Below are positions 52,964-63,155 of a stretch of 64,000 nucleotides of DNA, piece after piece (position 1 is the first letter of the stretch; each line of letters starts with the position of its first letter). The translations under genes and the position numbers were made by a program. Origin of the DNA: Rosenbergiella collisarenosi (lineage in GTDB: Bacteria; Pseudomonadota; Gammaproteobacteria; Enterobacterales; Enterobacteriaceae). A model generated the notes under the pieces. It had not been told where the DNA came from. It did not search any database and was given only the letters and a program-made list of their open reading frames with translations. The stretch is from assembly GCF_018494085.1 (NCBI RefSeq), contig NZ_JABBFP010000003.1:186001-250000 (forward strand), read 5' to 3'.

Positions 52964-54055
52964 ATGGGATTCAAATGCGGTATCGTGGGCCTGCCAAATG
53001 TCGGTAAATCCACTCTTTTTAATGCACTGACTAAAGCGGGTATCGAAGCGGCTAACTTTCCGTTCTGTACCATCGAGCCCAATACCGGTGTTGTACCAAT
53101 GCCCGACGCTCGCCTCGACCAGCTCGCGGAGATCGTAAAGCCGCAACGTACTATCGCCACGACGATGGAATTTGTCGATATTGCTGGCCTTGTTAAAGGC
53201 GCGTCGAAAGGTGAAGGCCTGGGTAACCAGTTCCTGACCAACATTCGTGAGACTGAAGCGATCGGCCACGTTGTGCGTTGCTTCGAGAACGACAACATCA
53301 TCCACGTTTCCGGTACCGTTAACCCGGCTGACGATATCGATGTGATCAACACCGAACTCGCACTCTCTGACTTAGATACCTGCGAGCGCGCAATTCAACG
53401 CCTACAGAAGAAAGCTAAAGGCGGCGATAAAGATGCGAAAACCGAACTCGCGGTACTCGAAAAATGCCTGCCGCATTTAGAAAATGCGGGCATGTTACGT
53501 AGCCTCGCTCTAGATGCTGACGAGAAAGCGGCTATCCGCTACTTAAGCTTCCTGACGCTTAAGCCGACGATGTATATCGCTAACGTTAATGAAGATGGCT
53601 TCGAAAATAATCCTTACTTAGACCAAGTCTACGCCATCGCCGAGCAAGAAGGATCCGTCGTCGTGCCAGTCTGCGCCGCCGTCGAATCTGATATTTCTGA
53701 GCTCGAAGACGACGAACGCGATGAGTTTATGGCAGAACTGGGAATCGAAGAACCGGGCCTAAACCGTGTGATCCGTGCAGGTTACCGTTTACTTAACCTA
53801 CAGACTTATTTCACCGCTGGCGTGAAAGAGGTTCGTGCTTGGACCATCCCAGTCGGCGCGACGGCACCACAGGCCGCGGGTAAAATCCACACCGATTTCG
53901 AAAAAGGCTTTATCCGCGCGCAAACTATCGGTTTCGATGACTTCGTTGCCAATAAAGGCGAGCAAGGCGCGAAAGAAGCTGGCAAGATGCGTGCTGAAGG
54001 GAAAGAGTATATCGTTAAAGATGGCGATATTATGAACTTCTTGTTTAACGTCTAA
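52964..54055 (+). CDS. ychF: redox-regulated ATPase YchF
   Basis: Obg/OLA1-family P-loop NTPase that prefers ATP, binds ribosomes and responds to oxidative stress; 363 residues. G1 loop [18 protein letters not shown] at residues ~8-25, [22 protein letters not shown] (G3 region) and a TGS-like C-terminal domain ending [11 protein letters not shown]. The non-canonical G4 motif (NVNE in place of NKxD) is typical of the ATP-specific family. Confidence 0.98.
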   Translation: MGFKCGIVGLPNVGKSTLFNALTKAGIEAANFPFCTIEPNTGVVPMPDARLDQLAEIVKPQRTIATTMEFVDIAGLVKGASKGEGLGNQFLTNIRETEAIGHVVRCFENDNIIHVSGTVNPADDIDVINTELALSDLDTCERAIQRLQKKAKGGDKDAKTELAVLEKCLPHLENAGMLRSLALDADEKAAIRYLSFLTLKPTMYIANVNEDGFENNPYLDQVYAIAEQEGSVVVPVCAAVESDISELEDDERDEFMAELGIEEPGLNRVIRAGYRLLNLQTYFTAGVKEVRAWTIPVGATAPQAAGKIHTDFEKGFIRAQTIGFDDFVANKGEQGAKEAGKMRAEGKEYIVKDGDIMNFLFNV

Positions 54056-54147
54056 TCCCTATCTCCTCTCTATGAGCGTTGCTTAGATCTCGCCGACATT
54101 AGAGAACGCGATACATCTTGACCACCAGATGGCTTAAGATAGCTCAT

Positions 54148-54180
54148 AACCCCCACCCTAAGCGTGGGGGTTTATTTTTT
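54148..54180 (+). terminator. ychF terminator
   Basis: Nine-base stem AACCCCCAC / GTGGGGGTT with a seven-base loop and a TTTATTTTTT tail. Confidence 0.9.
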
Positions 54181-54269
54181 GTGTATTCCAGCGATAAATA
54201 AGTATTAAGAAGTAACGACGTCTCCTCTAGATAGGATATATTGGTTCATGCTAAAAAGAGGGATGGGCG

Positions 54270-54689
54270 ATGACTTTATCTAATGACGTTTATTGGAACC
54301 GTATGGTGCCAGAGTTATCAGTGACTGACTTCTCGGTCTCTCTTAACTTCTATACCCAAATACTCGGTTTTAGCATCATGGTTAGACGTCGCGATCCTGA
54401 TTTTGCCTATATCAATCTTGGCGAAGCACAATTGATGCTCGAGCAGTATAGTAGTGATGCTTGGAATACCGCAGAGCTCATCAAACCCTTCGGCCGGGGT
54501 GTTAATTTCCAAATCGACGTTGACGATATAGACGTGATTTATCGTCGGGTAATGCGTAATAACGTCACGCTCTACAGAGAGCTCAAAGATAGTCACTACG
54601 ATATTGGAAACCATATCGCCTGTCAGCGGGAATTCCTCCTCCAGGACCCAGATGGGTACCTACTACGTTTTAGTCAGTACATCGAGTAA
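54270..54689 (+). CDS. VOC-fold (glyoxalase/bleomycin-resistance-like) protein
   Basis: A 139-residue protein of the VOC superfamily: PELSVTDFSVSLNFYTQILGFSI is the typical first beta-alpha-beta module, and EFLLQDPDGYLLRFSQ the last. The overall form resembles bleomycin-binding proteins (Ble), which sequester the drug as dimers. Metal ligands usual in glyoxalases are not clear, which also favours a binding rather than an enzymatic role. It follows ychF independently (GAGGG before the ATG). Function not proven. Confidence 0.85.
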   Translation: MTLSNDVYWNRMVPELSVTDFSVSLNFYTQILGFSIMVRRRDPDFAYINLGEAQLMLEQYSSDAWNTAELIKPFGRGVNFQIDVDDIDVIYRRVMRNNVTLYRELKDSHYDIGNHIACQREFLLQDPDGYLLRFSQYIE

Positions 54690-54806
54690 CACTCTTGCAA
54701 TATGCTCGCCTTTATTCGAAGTGTGCAAATCTTGACCTCCTTGGTTTTTCCTCACAAATCGCGGTATAAATAAATCCGACTAGGTTTCCATTCTAAGGAT
54801 AGATTA

Positions 54807-55805
54807 ATGACACTCTGCGACAATTTACGCCAAGATGTTATCACTGCTATCGATACGTCGCTGACCGGCGACCTCTTATATCAGCGACTGCGCCCAGATA
54901 TCACGCCTTACCTTACTGCGACGTCGAACATCCCCCTTAAGCACTTGAAGGCATGGGAACGGTTGATTCGACATAGCCTAGAGAGCAGCCTCTATGAGGC
55001 TAATGCACTCTCTGCCCGCTTTAAACACCACCAAGTAGGCTCGCTGCGCTGGTTAGATATAGTGAATAATAATGGCTTTAGGCGCGAGAAGGCCTTAATG
55101 CTGTTAGACAAGCCAGCACCAAACCGTTTTTTACTATCCCTACTTATGCGTCGGCTTAATGATTGGGTGCCGCAGGTCAGAAAAGCAGCTGGCGAAGCTT
55201 TATTACGTGTTGCTGCAGTTTCTGATCCTGAAATCGTCGTGGATGCCTTATTTGTTACCCTCCCCAACTGGAACGTGTGGGGAAGACTCACCGATCTGGA
55301 AAAACAGATCTTCATTCAGGTCATACAAATCACTGCGGTGACTCAAGCATTAAAAAATCGGCTTATTTCTGCCGCCCAAGGCCCGGTTGCGCTGATCTTT
55401 TCTCACCCCGCGCGCGCAGGCGTTTTCGACCACTGCCTTCTAGAGTTTGCGCAACAATCTAGGCAGCCCAGTTTACGCGCTAAGGCCTACCGGGCGATTT
55501 TCGAGGCGCAACTCGTTGCGTGTGAGGGGACAACATGGCAATGGGTAGATAAATCCCAAGGAAAAAGAAAACGCGTTCCAGTTTTTAGTGTGCGCAACCT
55601 TACGCAGTGCGTTTTGCTAAGCCAACACTTGGATACTGCCGCACACGACAGATCGCCACAGGTTCGGCGACTCGCAGGAGAAATTCTGATTAAGGAAATC
55701 GAACATATCGGCGATAACGCCTTTGCGCTCGCACGTTTACTCGCCGCAGATAAGTCACCCTCCGTCGCGGAAAGAGGCCGGTTTGCGTTAGCAGAACTCG
55801 TGTAG
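54807..55805 (+). CDS. HEAT-repeat protein of unknown function
   Basis: A 332-residue soluble helical protein. Helix pairs of HEAT type are visible, the clearest being LNDWVPQVRKAAGEALLRVA near residue 117 and DRSPQVRRLAGEILIKEIEHI and DKSPSVAERGRFALAELV at the end. No catalytic motif is seen. AAGGA lies upstream. Such repeat proteins act as scaffolds or, in the AlkD group, DNA-glycosylase-like proteins; no specific family is recognised here. It lies between a VOC gene and a cold-shock-domain gene. Confidence 0.8.
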   Translation: MTLCDNLRQDVITAIDTSLTGDLLYQRLRPDITPYLTATSNIPLKHLKAWERLIRHSLESSLYEANALSARFKHHQVGSLRWLDIVNNNGFRREKALMLLDKPAPNRFLLSLLMRRLNDWVPQVRKAAGEALLRVAAVSDPEIVVDALFVTLPNWNVWGRLTDLEKQIFIQVIQITAVTQALKNRLISAAQGPVALIFSHPARAGVFDHCLLEFAQQSRQPSLRAKAYRAIFEAQLVACEGTTWQWVDKSQGKRKRVPVFSVRNLTQCVLLSQHLDTAAHDRSPQVRRLAGEILIKEIEHIGDNAFALARLLAADKSPSVAERGRFALAELV

Positions 55806-55947
55806 CCTGACTCCCATCAGGCTCCTTATCGCCCTCACGCAGATAAGCTGGCTAATTTCCCCCACCGTCGCGTTAAGCGATAGAGTCTCACCGCAATATG
55901 CATTACACTGCGCGCAGTTAAGACAGTCAGATATAAGGTAGGACAAC

Positions 55948-56433
55948 ATGGCATTAAACGGCACCATCACCACTTGGTTTAAAGAGAAAGGCTTTGGTTT
56001 TATCAAAGATGAAAATGGTGATAACCGTTATTTTCACGAGGTCAAGGTGAGCAACCCTGATCTGATCAAGAAAGATGCGGCGGTAACCTTCGAGCCCACC
56101 ACCAATAATAAAGGCCTCTCGGCCTATGCGGTGAAAGTGATCCCAGCAAGTAAATACCTGTTTATCGCGGGAGAGCGGGTAAAACTGACGGCGATTAAAG
56201 ACTATCGCTTATTTAGTGAAGAGGTTCCGGCGAATCAATCTATCGATAAAGCCAACACCATCTTAAGTGTTGGCATGTTGATGAATACGATCCGACCGAA
56301 GACCGATCAAAGCCCTGATGCAATGCGTACGTTACGTAAGATCGCAATTACCACTTTCCAAGGCGAGACCCTGACGTTTAGCGAAGATGAAGTGGATATT
56401 GATGAAACGGTAAAATTACTTAAGTTCAAGTAA
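55948..56433 (+). CDS. cold-shock-domain protein with a C-terminal extension
   Basis: A 161-residue protein. Residues 1-65 form a cold-shock OB-fold (GTITTWFKEKGFGFIKDENG contains RNP1-like KGFGFI; the RNP2 counterpart is altered to RYFHE). A second domain of about 95 residues follows (IAGERVKLTAIKDYRLFSEEVP...), with no family that I recognise. AAGG precedes the ATG. The stand-alone E. coli Csp proteins are ~70 residues, so this is a fusion; single-stranded nucleic-acid binding is inferred. Confidence 0.85.
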   Translation: MALNGTITTWFKEKGFGFIKDENGDNRYFHEVKVSNPDLIKKDAAVTFEPTTNNKGLSAYAVKVIPASKYLFIAGERVKLTAIKDYRLFSEEVPANQSIDKANTILSVGMLMNTIRPKTDQSPDAMRTLRKIAITTFQGETLTFSEDEVDIDETVKLLKFK

Positions 56434-56454
56434 CTCACCGTATTCAGCCAGTAG

Positions 56455-57159
56455 CTACCCGCGAGATTGACCGTAATAAGCGTGCTCGCCATGCTTACGC
56501 AGATAGTGTTTATCCAGCAGCGCCGTCGACATCGCCGGTAATTCAGGCACCAGCTGCTGGCTAAATATCCCCATATAGGCAACCTCCTCCAATACGATCG
56601 CTGCCTCAAGGGCGTGCGCGGGATCTTTCCCCCAGGTAAACGGCCCATGAGAATGGACCAGAATACCCGGCATCTCCTCGGGGGGACGCTGGTGCTGGCG
56701 TAGGGTTTCCGCGATCACCACACCGGTGTGCCACTCATAGTGATCGTTAATCTCTTCGTTACGCATCGCACGGGTACAGGGCACCTCGCCATAGAAGTAG
56801 TCGGCATGAGTCGTCCCAAACGCCGGTAGGCTGCGTCCGGCTTGCGCCCAAATGGTGGCATGCCGCGAGTGGGTGTGCACAATGCCGCCAAGCTGTGGAT
56901 AGGTAAGATAGAGGTAGCGGTGGGTCGGTAAATCCGAAGAAGGACGATAGCGCCCTTCCACCACCTCGCCACTTTCTAAGTTGACGACCACCATATCGTC
57001 GGCCGACATGCCACGGTAATCGACGCCAGAAGGCTTGATCACAAGCCACTGGCGGGACTCATCCACCCCGCTTACATTTCCCCACGTCAAGGTGACGAGA
57101 TGGTGCTCGACTAGTGCCTGGTTTGCGGCGAAGACCTGCTGCTTTAGTGCTTCAAGCAT
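56455..57159 (-). CDS. araD: L-ribulose-5-phosphate 4-epimerase
   Basis: Converts L-ribulose 5-phosphate to D-xylulose 5-phosphate, the last step of arabinose catabolism. The 234 residues belong to the class II aldolase fold: [19 protein letters not shown], zinc ligands in [13 protein letters not shown] and the second pair in [16 protein letters not shown] precedes the ATG. Third gene of araBAD; 17 bases after araA. Confidence 0.97.
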   Translation of the reverse strand: MLEALKQQVFAANQALVEHHLVTLTWGNVSGVDESRQWLVIKPSGVDYRGMSADDMVVVNLESGEVVEGRYRPSSDLPTHRYLYLTYPQLGGIVHTHSRHATIWAQAGRSLPAFGTTHADYFYGEVPCTRAMRNEEINDHYEWHTGVVIAETLRQHQRPPEEMPGILVHSHGPFTWGKDPAHALEAAIVLEEVAYMGIFSQQLVPELPAMSTALLDKHYLRKHGEHAYYGQSRG

Positions 57160-57176
57160 AGAACCTCCTCTCAGGT

Positions 57177-58682
57177 TTACCGTTGTAGACGAAAATAAGC
57201 CTCGTTCCAGCGTAGCTGGTCACGAAAGCTCGCAATGGTACTATGCTGATCAATGACTGCTAGCTCCAGGCCATAGAGGTCTGCGAGCAGGCGCGTATCC
57301 GCAATGGTCAACGCTTGGCTAAACACAGTATGGTGGGCACCCCCCGCGATCATCCACGCCTCAGAGGCGGTAGCCAGGTCTGGCTGAGCGCGCCACAGTG
57401 CATTGGCAACCGGCAGCTTAGGTAGGGCATGAGGTGTCTCGATCGCATCAACCTGGTTAACGAGTAGACGGAAGCGGTCGCCGATATCGATTAGACTAAC
57501 ATTGATAGCGGGGCCGGTCGCGGTCGAGAAAATAAGGCGTGCGGGGTCGGCTTTACCCCCAATGCCTAGCGGTTGTACCTCTAAGATAGGTTTCTGCGCC
57601 GTCGCGATGCTTGGACATACCTCCAGCATATGCGACCCGAGTACCAAATCATTACCCTCTTCGAAGTGATAGGTATAGTCTTCCATAAATGAAGTCCCCC
57701 CCGCTAACCCTGTGGCCATCACCTTCAGCATGCGTACCAGCGCGGCGGTTTTCCAATCACCCTCCCCGGCGAAGCCATAGCCTTGTTGCATCAGCCTCTG
57801 AACCGCTAAGCCGGGGAGTTGCGCCAAACCATGCAGATCTTCAAAGGTGGTGGTAAAGGCATGGGCCTCGCGATCTTCCAGGAACTGTTTAATCCCCAGT
57901 TCAATACGTGCGGCATCGATAACATTCTGTCGTTTTTCCCCATGACGTTGCGCCACCGGGGTGAGCTGATAGAGCGTCTCGTACTCATCGACTAAAGCGT
58001 TGATATCACCCTGGCTCACCTGATTCACGACCGCAACGAGATCTCCGACCCCCCAAGTGTTTACGGAGTAGCCAAACCGGATTTGGGCGGCGACCTTATC
58101 GCCTTCGGTTACCGCGACTTCGCGCATATTATCGCCAAAACGCACGACTTTAAGCGATTGAGTATCTTGCTTAACGACGGCAGTGCGCATCCACTGCGCA
58201 AGGCGGCGTTGTGTCGCAGGCTGTTGCCAGTGACCGGTAATAACCTGATGCTCAAGCTGCATCCGCGCACCAATGAAGCCAAATTCGCGACCACCGTGTG
58301 CCGTCTGATTGAGGTTCATAAAGTCCATATCGATCTCGCCCCAAGGTAACGCCGCATTGAATTGGGTATGCAGCTGAAGCAAGGGCTTGCGGAGATCGAC
58401 TAGACCGTTGATCCACATTTTGGCCGGTGAAAAGGTATGGAGCCACACGACAAGCCCCGCGCACTGCGTGCGATAATTCGCCTCACGCGTTAACGCTATC
58501 ACCTCATGGGGCGTAGTGACTAACGGCTTAACGACCAGTTTGCAAGGTAACGTCCCCGAGTGATTAAGCGCTGCAACAACCTTTTCACCCTGAGCAACCA
58601 CCTGCTTTAGGGTTTCTTCGCCATAGAGATGCTGGCTGCCGATAACGAACCACACTTCGTAGTGGTCAAAAATAGATTTCAT
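57177..58682 (-). CDS. araA: L-arabinose isomerase
   Basis: Isomerises L-arabinose to L-ribulose; 501 residues (E. coli 500). Family motifs: [16 protein letters not shown] at the N-terminus, [41 protein letters not shown] (pieces), and the metal-site region [18 protein letters not shown] lies upstream. Second gene of the operon, 12 bases after araB. Confidence 0.98.
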   Translation of the reverse strand: MKSIFDHYEVWFVIGSQHLYGEETLKQVVAQGEKVVAALNHSGTLPCKLVVKPLVTTPHEVIALTREANYRTQCAGLVVWLHTFSPAKMWINGLVDLRKPLLQLHTQFNAALPWGEIDMDFMNLNQTAHGGREFGFIGARMQLEHQVITGHWQQPATQRRLAQWMRTAVVKQDTQSLKVVRFGDNMREVAVTEGDKVAAQIRFGYSVNTWGVGDLVAVVNQVSQGDINALVDEYETLYQLTPVAQRHGEKRQNVIDAARIELGIKQFLEDREAHAFTTTFEDLHGLAQLPGLAVQRLMQQGYGFAGEGDWKTAALVRMLKVMATGLAGGTSFMEDYTYHFEEGNDLVLGSHMLEVCPSIATAQKPILEVQPLGIGGKADPARLIFSTATGPAINVSLIDIGDRFRLLVNQVDAIETPHALPKLPVANALWRAQPDLATASEAWMIAGGAHHTVFSQALTIADTRLLADLYGLELAVIDQHSTIASFRDQLRWNEAYFRLQR

Positions 58683-58694
58683 CGTATTCTCCTA

Positions 58695-60374
58695 CTAAAG
58701 GGGGTCTTGGTGATTGGGGGCGCAATAGTGTGGTTCGACACACTCGGCCCACTGTTGATAGCGTTGAAAAAGCTGCTGATAAGTGTTGACTAAGTCGGGT
58801 TGTGGTGAGAGCGTTCGCTCAACCTTACTGGCCATGACTGCCTGCGCACCGGCAATATCCGGATAATAGCCGGCCGCTACCGCACCAAAAATTGCGGCGC
58901 CGAGCGCACAACATTGGTCGGAGGCGAGGATCTCTAGGGGGCGATTAAGCACGTTACAGCATACCTGCATAATTACCGGGTTCTTTCTGGCGATCCCCCC
59001 CAGCGCCATCACATGATCGATCGCCACGCCTTGCTGAATAAAGCACTCCATAATCGCTCGCGCACCAAATGCGGTAGCCGCAATTAAGCCTCCAAATAAG
59101 GCAGGTGCATCGGTCGCTAGATTCAGGCCGGTAATCACCCCTTTCAGCCGTTGATTCGCTACCGGTGTGCGCCGACCATTAAACCAGTCAATGATGATCG
59201 GTAAATGATCGAGCTTAGGATCTTGCTGCCAGGCCTCGGTCAGGTCACGGAGCAGGTGTTGTTGATAATCGTTAAGCGCAGGCGCTAAGGCGGGCTGTTG
59301 CACGCTCAGTTGATGCAGCGGCCAGCGTAAGACACGTTCAAACCATGCATAAATATCGCCAAACGCCGATTGGCCGGCTTCCAGCCCGATGAGTTCCGGT
59401 ACGACACTACCGCTGACTTGGCCACAAATCCCTCTAATGGTTTTACGCCCAAGCTGCTGCGGCTCGACCGTGACAATGTCACAAGTTGAGGTACCGATAA
59501 CTTTTACTAAAGTATGAGGGCCGGCCCCCGCACCCACCGCCCCCATATGGCAATCAAACGCCCCTCCACTGATGATCACGGACTCAGGCAGCCCGAGCCG
59601 TGCTGCCCAAGCTGGACTGATCTGACCGACGGCATGGTCGGCGGTATGGGTATGCGTAAACAGCGGTAATTGTAGATGCTGTGCAAGCTGTGGCTCGATC
59701 GCATCGAAAAATGCTTGGGGAGGCAAGCCTTGCCAATCGTCATGCCACAACGCTTTATGACCCGCACTGCAGCGGCCCCGGACTAAGCGTTCTGGCGTTA
59801 GCTGATCGGTAAGGAGTGCTGGCACCCAATCGCAGAGCTCGACCCAAGAAACTGCTTGCTGAGCAACCTGCGGATCATGACGTGTAACATGGATAATCTT
59901 CGCCCAGAACCACTCGCTCGAGTAGACGCCGCCCGTGTAGGCGGTGTAATCAGTCGCACCCGCTAGGCGGCACTGCGCCGTAATTTCTTCAGCCTCTTGG
60001 ACTGCCGTATGGTCCTTCCACAAAAGGAACATGGCATTAGGGTTATCCGCAAACTCTGGACGCAGGGCTAAAATCTGCCCTTGTGCATCGATCGGTGCAG
60101 GTGTCGAGCCTGTGCTGTCTACCCCGATACTAATAATCCCAGCCCGTTGCTCCGCCGTTAACTGCTGTAAGGTATCCGCTATCGCTTGTTGCAGCGCGTC
60201 GAGGTAGTCGAGGGGATGATGGCGAAATTGTCCATGTTCCGGCTGACAATAAAGCCCCTGTTGCCAGCGGGGATAATACGCAACACCGCTCGCGACTTCT
60301 GCGCCATTTTGGCAATCGACCGCCAATGCCCGTACTGAATCACTACCAAAATCAAGACCTAAGCTTAAGGGCAT
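58695..60374 (-). CDS. araB: L-ribulokinase
   Basis: Phosphorylates L-ribulose; FGGY kinase of about 559 residues (E. coli 566). [13 protein letters not shown] is the phosphate-1 motif at the N-terminus, and [16 protein letters not shown] and [16 protein letters not shown] are family sites. The start at 60374 is chosen because AAGGAGGAG lies just before it; the frame is open 12 codons further. It is the first gene of araBAD, driven by the promoter with AraC sites. Confidence 0.97.
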   Translation of the reverse strand: MPLSLGLDFGSDSVRALAVDCQNGAEVASGVAYYPRWQQGLYCQPEHGQFRHHPLDYLDALQQAIADTLQQLTAEQRAGIISIGVDSTGSTPAPIDAQGQILALRPEFADNPNAMFLLWKDHTAVQEAEEITAQCRLAGATDYTAYTGGVYSSEWFWAKIIHVTRHDPQVAQQAVSWVELCDWVPALLTDQLTPERLVRGRCSAGHKALWHDDWQGLPPQAFFDAIEPQLAQHLQLPLFTHTHTADHAVGQISPAWAARLGLPESVIISGGAFDCHMGAVGAGAGPHTLVKVIGTSTCDIVTVEPQQLGRKTIRGICGQVSGSVVPELIGLEAGQSAFGDIYAWFERVLRWPLHQLSVQQPALAPALNDYQQHLLRDLTEAWQQDPKLDHLPIIIDWFNGRRTPVANQRLKGVITGLNLATDAPALFGGLIAATAFGARAIMECFIQQGVAIDHVMALGGIARKNPVIMQVCCNVLNRPLEILASDQCCALGAAIFGAVAAGYYPDIAGAQAVMASKVERTLSPQPDLVNTYQQLFQRYQQWAECVEPHYCAPNHQDPL

Positions 60375-60435
60375 CGTCTGCTCCTCCTTCGTCATCACTC
60401 TAGGAGTCACCTTACTGGAGGGAGCGATATAGGGG

Positions 60436-60473
60436 TCAGGCTAGGGATGCTGAGGATATGGAGAAAAAGGCTA
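60436..60473 (-). promoter_or_regulatory. AraC operator pair (araI1-araI2) at the araBAD promoter
   Basis: Minus strand: TAGC-N7-TCCATA (60473-60457) is a perfect fit to the AraC half-site consensus. A four-base spacer and CAGCATCCCTAGCCTGA (60452-60436), close to E. coli I2, follow. The CTGACC at its end would be the -35 box, so bound AraC is placed to activate transcription as in E. coli. Confidence 0.88.
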
Positions 60474-60602
60474 TCTGTTACTGATCTGTGATAGAAGTCC
60501 GGTTTCTGCAACGAAGAATCGTCTTAACCGATGAAAGCTCCTTACTATGGGGAGAGACACGCGGAAAACTGCCCGTTAGCGATCAACGATAAGGACAATG
60601 CC

Positions 60603-61499
60603 ATGTTCCGAAGAGCCTCTTCCCAGGCGCATCTCGAGCCACAACTCGACCCGCTCCTTCCCGGCTTCTCTTTTAACACCCACCTAGTGGCGGGACTCAC
60701 GCCGATTGAAAAAGAGGGGCATCTCGACTTTTTTATCCATCGTCCCGAGGGTATGCAAGGCTATATCATTAATCACACGGTAAAAGGCCAAGGGCTTGTC
60801 TTAGGCGATAATGTTCAGCACCCGTGCCAGAGCGGCGATCTGTTATTGTTTTCACCCGAGGCGATTCACCATTATGGACGACATCCCGAGGCTACATCTT
60901 GGCACCATCAATGGGTCTATTTTCGTCCGCGCGCCTATTGGAGCGAATGGCTTAAATGGCCAGCATTACTTGCTGAGACTGGCCTGCATCGCCCTCATGA
61001 ACAAGAGGCTGCACTCTATAGTGGTTTATTTTCTCAGATTATCGACACGGTTAGTGTCGGCGGCCCCTACTCGGAGATGCTAGCCATGAATCTACTCGAG
61101 CAACTACTCATTCGCCGACAGCAAGCGGTGGCCGATCCGTTGCAACGACAGCTCGACCCGCGTATTCATGCAGCGTGCCAGTATATGAACGAGCATCTTG
61201 GTGATAATCAATGGGAGATTAGCGATGTTGCGGAACACGTCTGCCTTTCTACCTCGCGTTTATCGCATCTCTTTAGGCAACATCTTGGGGTCAGTGTCTT
61301 GAAGTGGCGAGAGGATCAGCGGATTAATCAGGCTAAGCTGTTACTCAGTACCAGTCAGCTATCCATCGCATCGATTGGCTGTAGCGTGGGGTTTGATGAT
61401 CAGCTCTATTTTTCGCGGGTGTTTCGCAAGTGTACTGGCAGTAGCCCGAGCGAATTTAGACAGAGCTTTCGCCGGCAGGGATGTGAAGGCCAGCGCTAA
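60603..61499 (+). CDS. araC: arabinose operon regulator AraC
   Basis: A 298-residue regulator: N-terminal arabinose-binding cupin ([47 protein letters not shown]) and C-terminal double HTH of the AraC/XylS family ([21 protein letters not shown] and [32 protein letters not shown], in segments). The ATG at 60603 has AAGGAC upstream and gives a normal N-terminal arm; a frame open to 60531 is less likely. It is divergent from araBAD and convergent with araE. Confidence 0.95.
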   Translation: MFRRASSQAHLEPQLDPLLPGFSFNTHLVAGLTPIEKEGHLDFFIHRPEGMQGYIINHTVKGQGLVLGDNVQHPCQSGDLLLFSPEAIHHYGRHPEATSWHHQWVYFRPRAYWSEWLKWPALLAETGLHRPHEQEAALYSGLFSQIIDTVSVGGPYSEMLAMNLLEQLLIRRQQAVADPLQRQLDPRIHAACQYMNEHLGDNQWEISDVAEHVCLSTSRLSHLFRQHLGVSVLKWREDQRINQAKLLLSTSQLSIASIGCSVGFDDQLYFSRVFRKCTGSSPSEFRQSFRRQGCEGQR

Positions 61500-61518
61500 C
61501 GCCCTGGCCAGTTAGGGT

Positions 61519-62925
61519 TTATACGCCGATATTACGTAGTTTTTCTCCACGCATCAGTCGGCGCTCAATAAATTCTAATGTGACGTTCTTCGTTTCCGGA
61601 ATTAACCAGAAGGTGACGGCGATAAAGGCAATATTTAAGACGGTATATAGCCAGAAGGTCCCCGCGGCACCGATAGCATCGAGTAGGGTGAGGAAAGTCG
61701 CCCCGATGATCATATTGGCCACCCAGTTCGTCGTCGTTGAGCAGGTTACCCCGAAATCACGACATTTTAGCGGCTGGATTTCTGAGCAAAGGATCCAGAC
61801 TACCGGTGCGGCACTCATTGCGTATCCGGCAATACAAATCATGGTCATCGCCACGGATAACCACGGCAACAGCGGCGATGCATGGCCTTGCTCGAACAGC
61901 TTCAAGCAGTAACCGAGCACGAAGGTGCCTACTGACATCACGCAGAAGCCGATGATTAACGCGGGTTTACGCCCGGCTCTATCGACCATAAAGATGGCGA
62001 TAAAGGTGGCAAACATAAACGTTAGGCCGACAAGTAACGTCGCGATCATCTGCTGCTCAGTGGTCGTGAAACCTGCCATTTTAAAGATACGCGGTGCATA
62101 ATACATAATGATATTCATCCCGGTGAACTGCTGCATGGCCTGCAACAACATCCCGAGAAAGACGACCCGACGGACGTTGCGGTTCGCCAGAAATAAACGC
62201 CAGCCTCCTTGTTTAATGCGCAAGCTCTCACGAATCTCATTCAGCTCATTGCGCGCCTGTTCCGAGCTATCGCGCAGTAGTCGTAGTACTTTTTCTGCCT
62301 CAATATCTCTACTCTTCTCTGCCAACCAACGAGGACTATTGGGCAGGAACACCACCATGGCGATTAAGGCAACGGCAGGAAAAGCGAGCACGCCCAGCAT
62401 CATTCTCCAGTTTCCGGAATAGCTGAACGCCGTGTCAGAAAGAAAGGCTAAAACGATACCGAGGGTAACCATCAGTTGGTACATGCTGATCATCTTACCG
62501 CGTACCTTTTCGCTCGCCATCTCCGAAAGGTAGAGCGGCGCGGTATAAGAGGCGATACCGACCGCTATCCCCAGCAAGACACGGGCAACCAACAACAGCT
62601 CGATATTAGACGCTAGAGCGGAACCGATAGATCCTAATGCAAACAATACCCCACCGATTAACAAACTGTACTTACGCCCCAAATGAAACGATAACCAGCC
62701 ATTACCGAGCGCCCCAATCGCCGCGCCGAGCATCATGCTACTCACCACCCATTCCTGTAACCGATTACTCAGCGTAAAATGGTCGGCGATAAACGGGAGC
62801 GCTCCAGCAATGACTCCAATATCCAATCCAAATAATAGGCCGGCGACCGCAGCGGCCAGTGAAACAAACAGGGTCATACGGCGATTGTCCTGAGCCCCTT
62901 TTTTATTATTTTCAGCGATGTTCAT
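61519..62925 (-). CDS. araE: arabinose-proton symporter AraE
   Basis: A 468-residue MFS sugar porter with twelve spans. The segments [53 protein letters not shown] and [13 protein letters not shown] are nearly the same as E. coli AraE, which separates it from GalP. The AraC half-site upstream and the position beside araC support arabinose. In E. coli araE is far from araBAD; here the locus is united. Confidence 0.96.
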   Translation of the reverse strand: MNIAENNKKGAQDNRRMTLFVSLAAAVAGLLFGLDIGVIAGALPFIADHFTLSNRLQEWVVSSMMLGAAIGALGNGWLSFHLGRKYSLLIGGVLFALGSIGSALASNIELLLVARVLLGIAVGIASYTAPLYLSEMASEKVRGKMISMYQLMVTLGIVLAFLSDTAFSYSGNWRMMLGVLAFPAVALIAMVVFLPNSPRWLAEKSRDIEAEKVLRLLRDSSEQARNELNEIRESLRIKQGGWRLFLANRNVRRVVFLGMLLQAMQQFTGMNIIMYYAPRIFKMAGFTTTEQQMIATLLVGLTFMFATFIAIFMVDRAGRKPALIIGFCVMSVGTFVLGYCLKLFEQGHASPLLPWLSVAMTMICIAGYAMSAAPVVWILCSEIQPLKCRDFGVTCSTTTNWVANMIIGATFLTLLDAIGAAGTFWLYTVLNIAFIAVTFWLIPETKNVTLEFIERRLMRGEKLRNIGV

Positions 62926-63007
62926 AATCTTTGCCTATAGCGGTTATGGAAACGTCTTCACAGTAATGCATTCGCGGGTCTCGAGTCAGAGGAGGAACTT
63001 GCGAAAA

Positions 63008-63024
63008 TATGGACAAAATAGCTG
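63008..63024 (-). promoter_or_regulatory. AraC half-site at the araE promoter
   Basis: Minus strand: CAGC-TATTTTG-TCCATA, one base from the TAGC-N7-TCCATA consensus, about 80-100 bases before the araE start. A weaker second half-site may follow (CGCAAGTTCCTCCTCTGA). A TGTGATC half-site at 63038 could be CRP, but its partner is poor. Confidence 0.8.
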
Positions 63025-63155
63025 TCCCTTGTCGTTTTGTGATCTTGCTTGGATATCTTTGTATTGGTCGGCAGAGATTAGCGGGTTGTGAGGGTAAATA
63101 CTGTGTCCGCTAACGGTTTTTGCTAGACTAGCGGCTGGCTAACGAGGGGAGTAGC

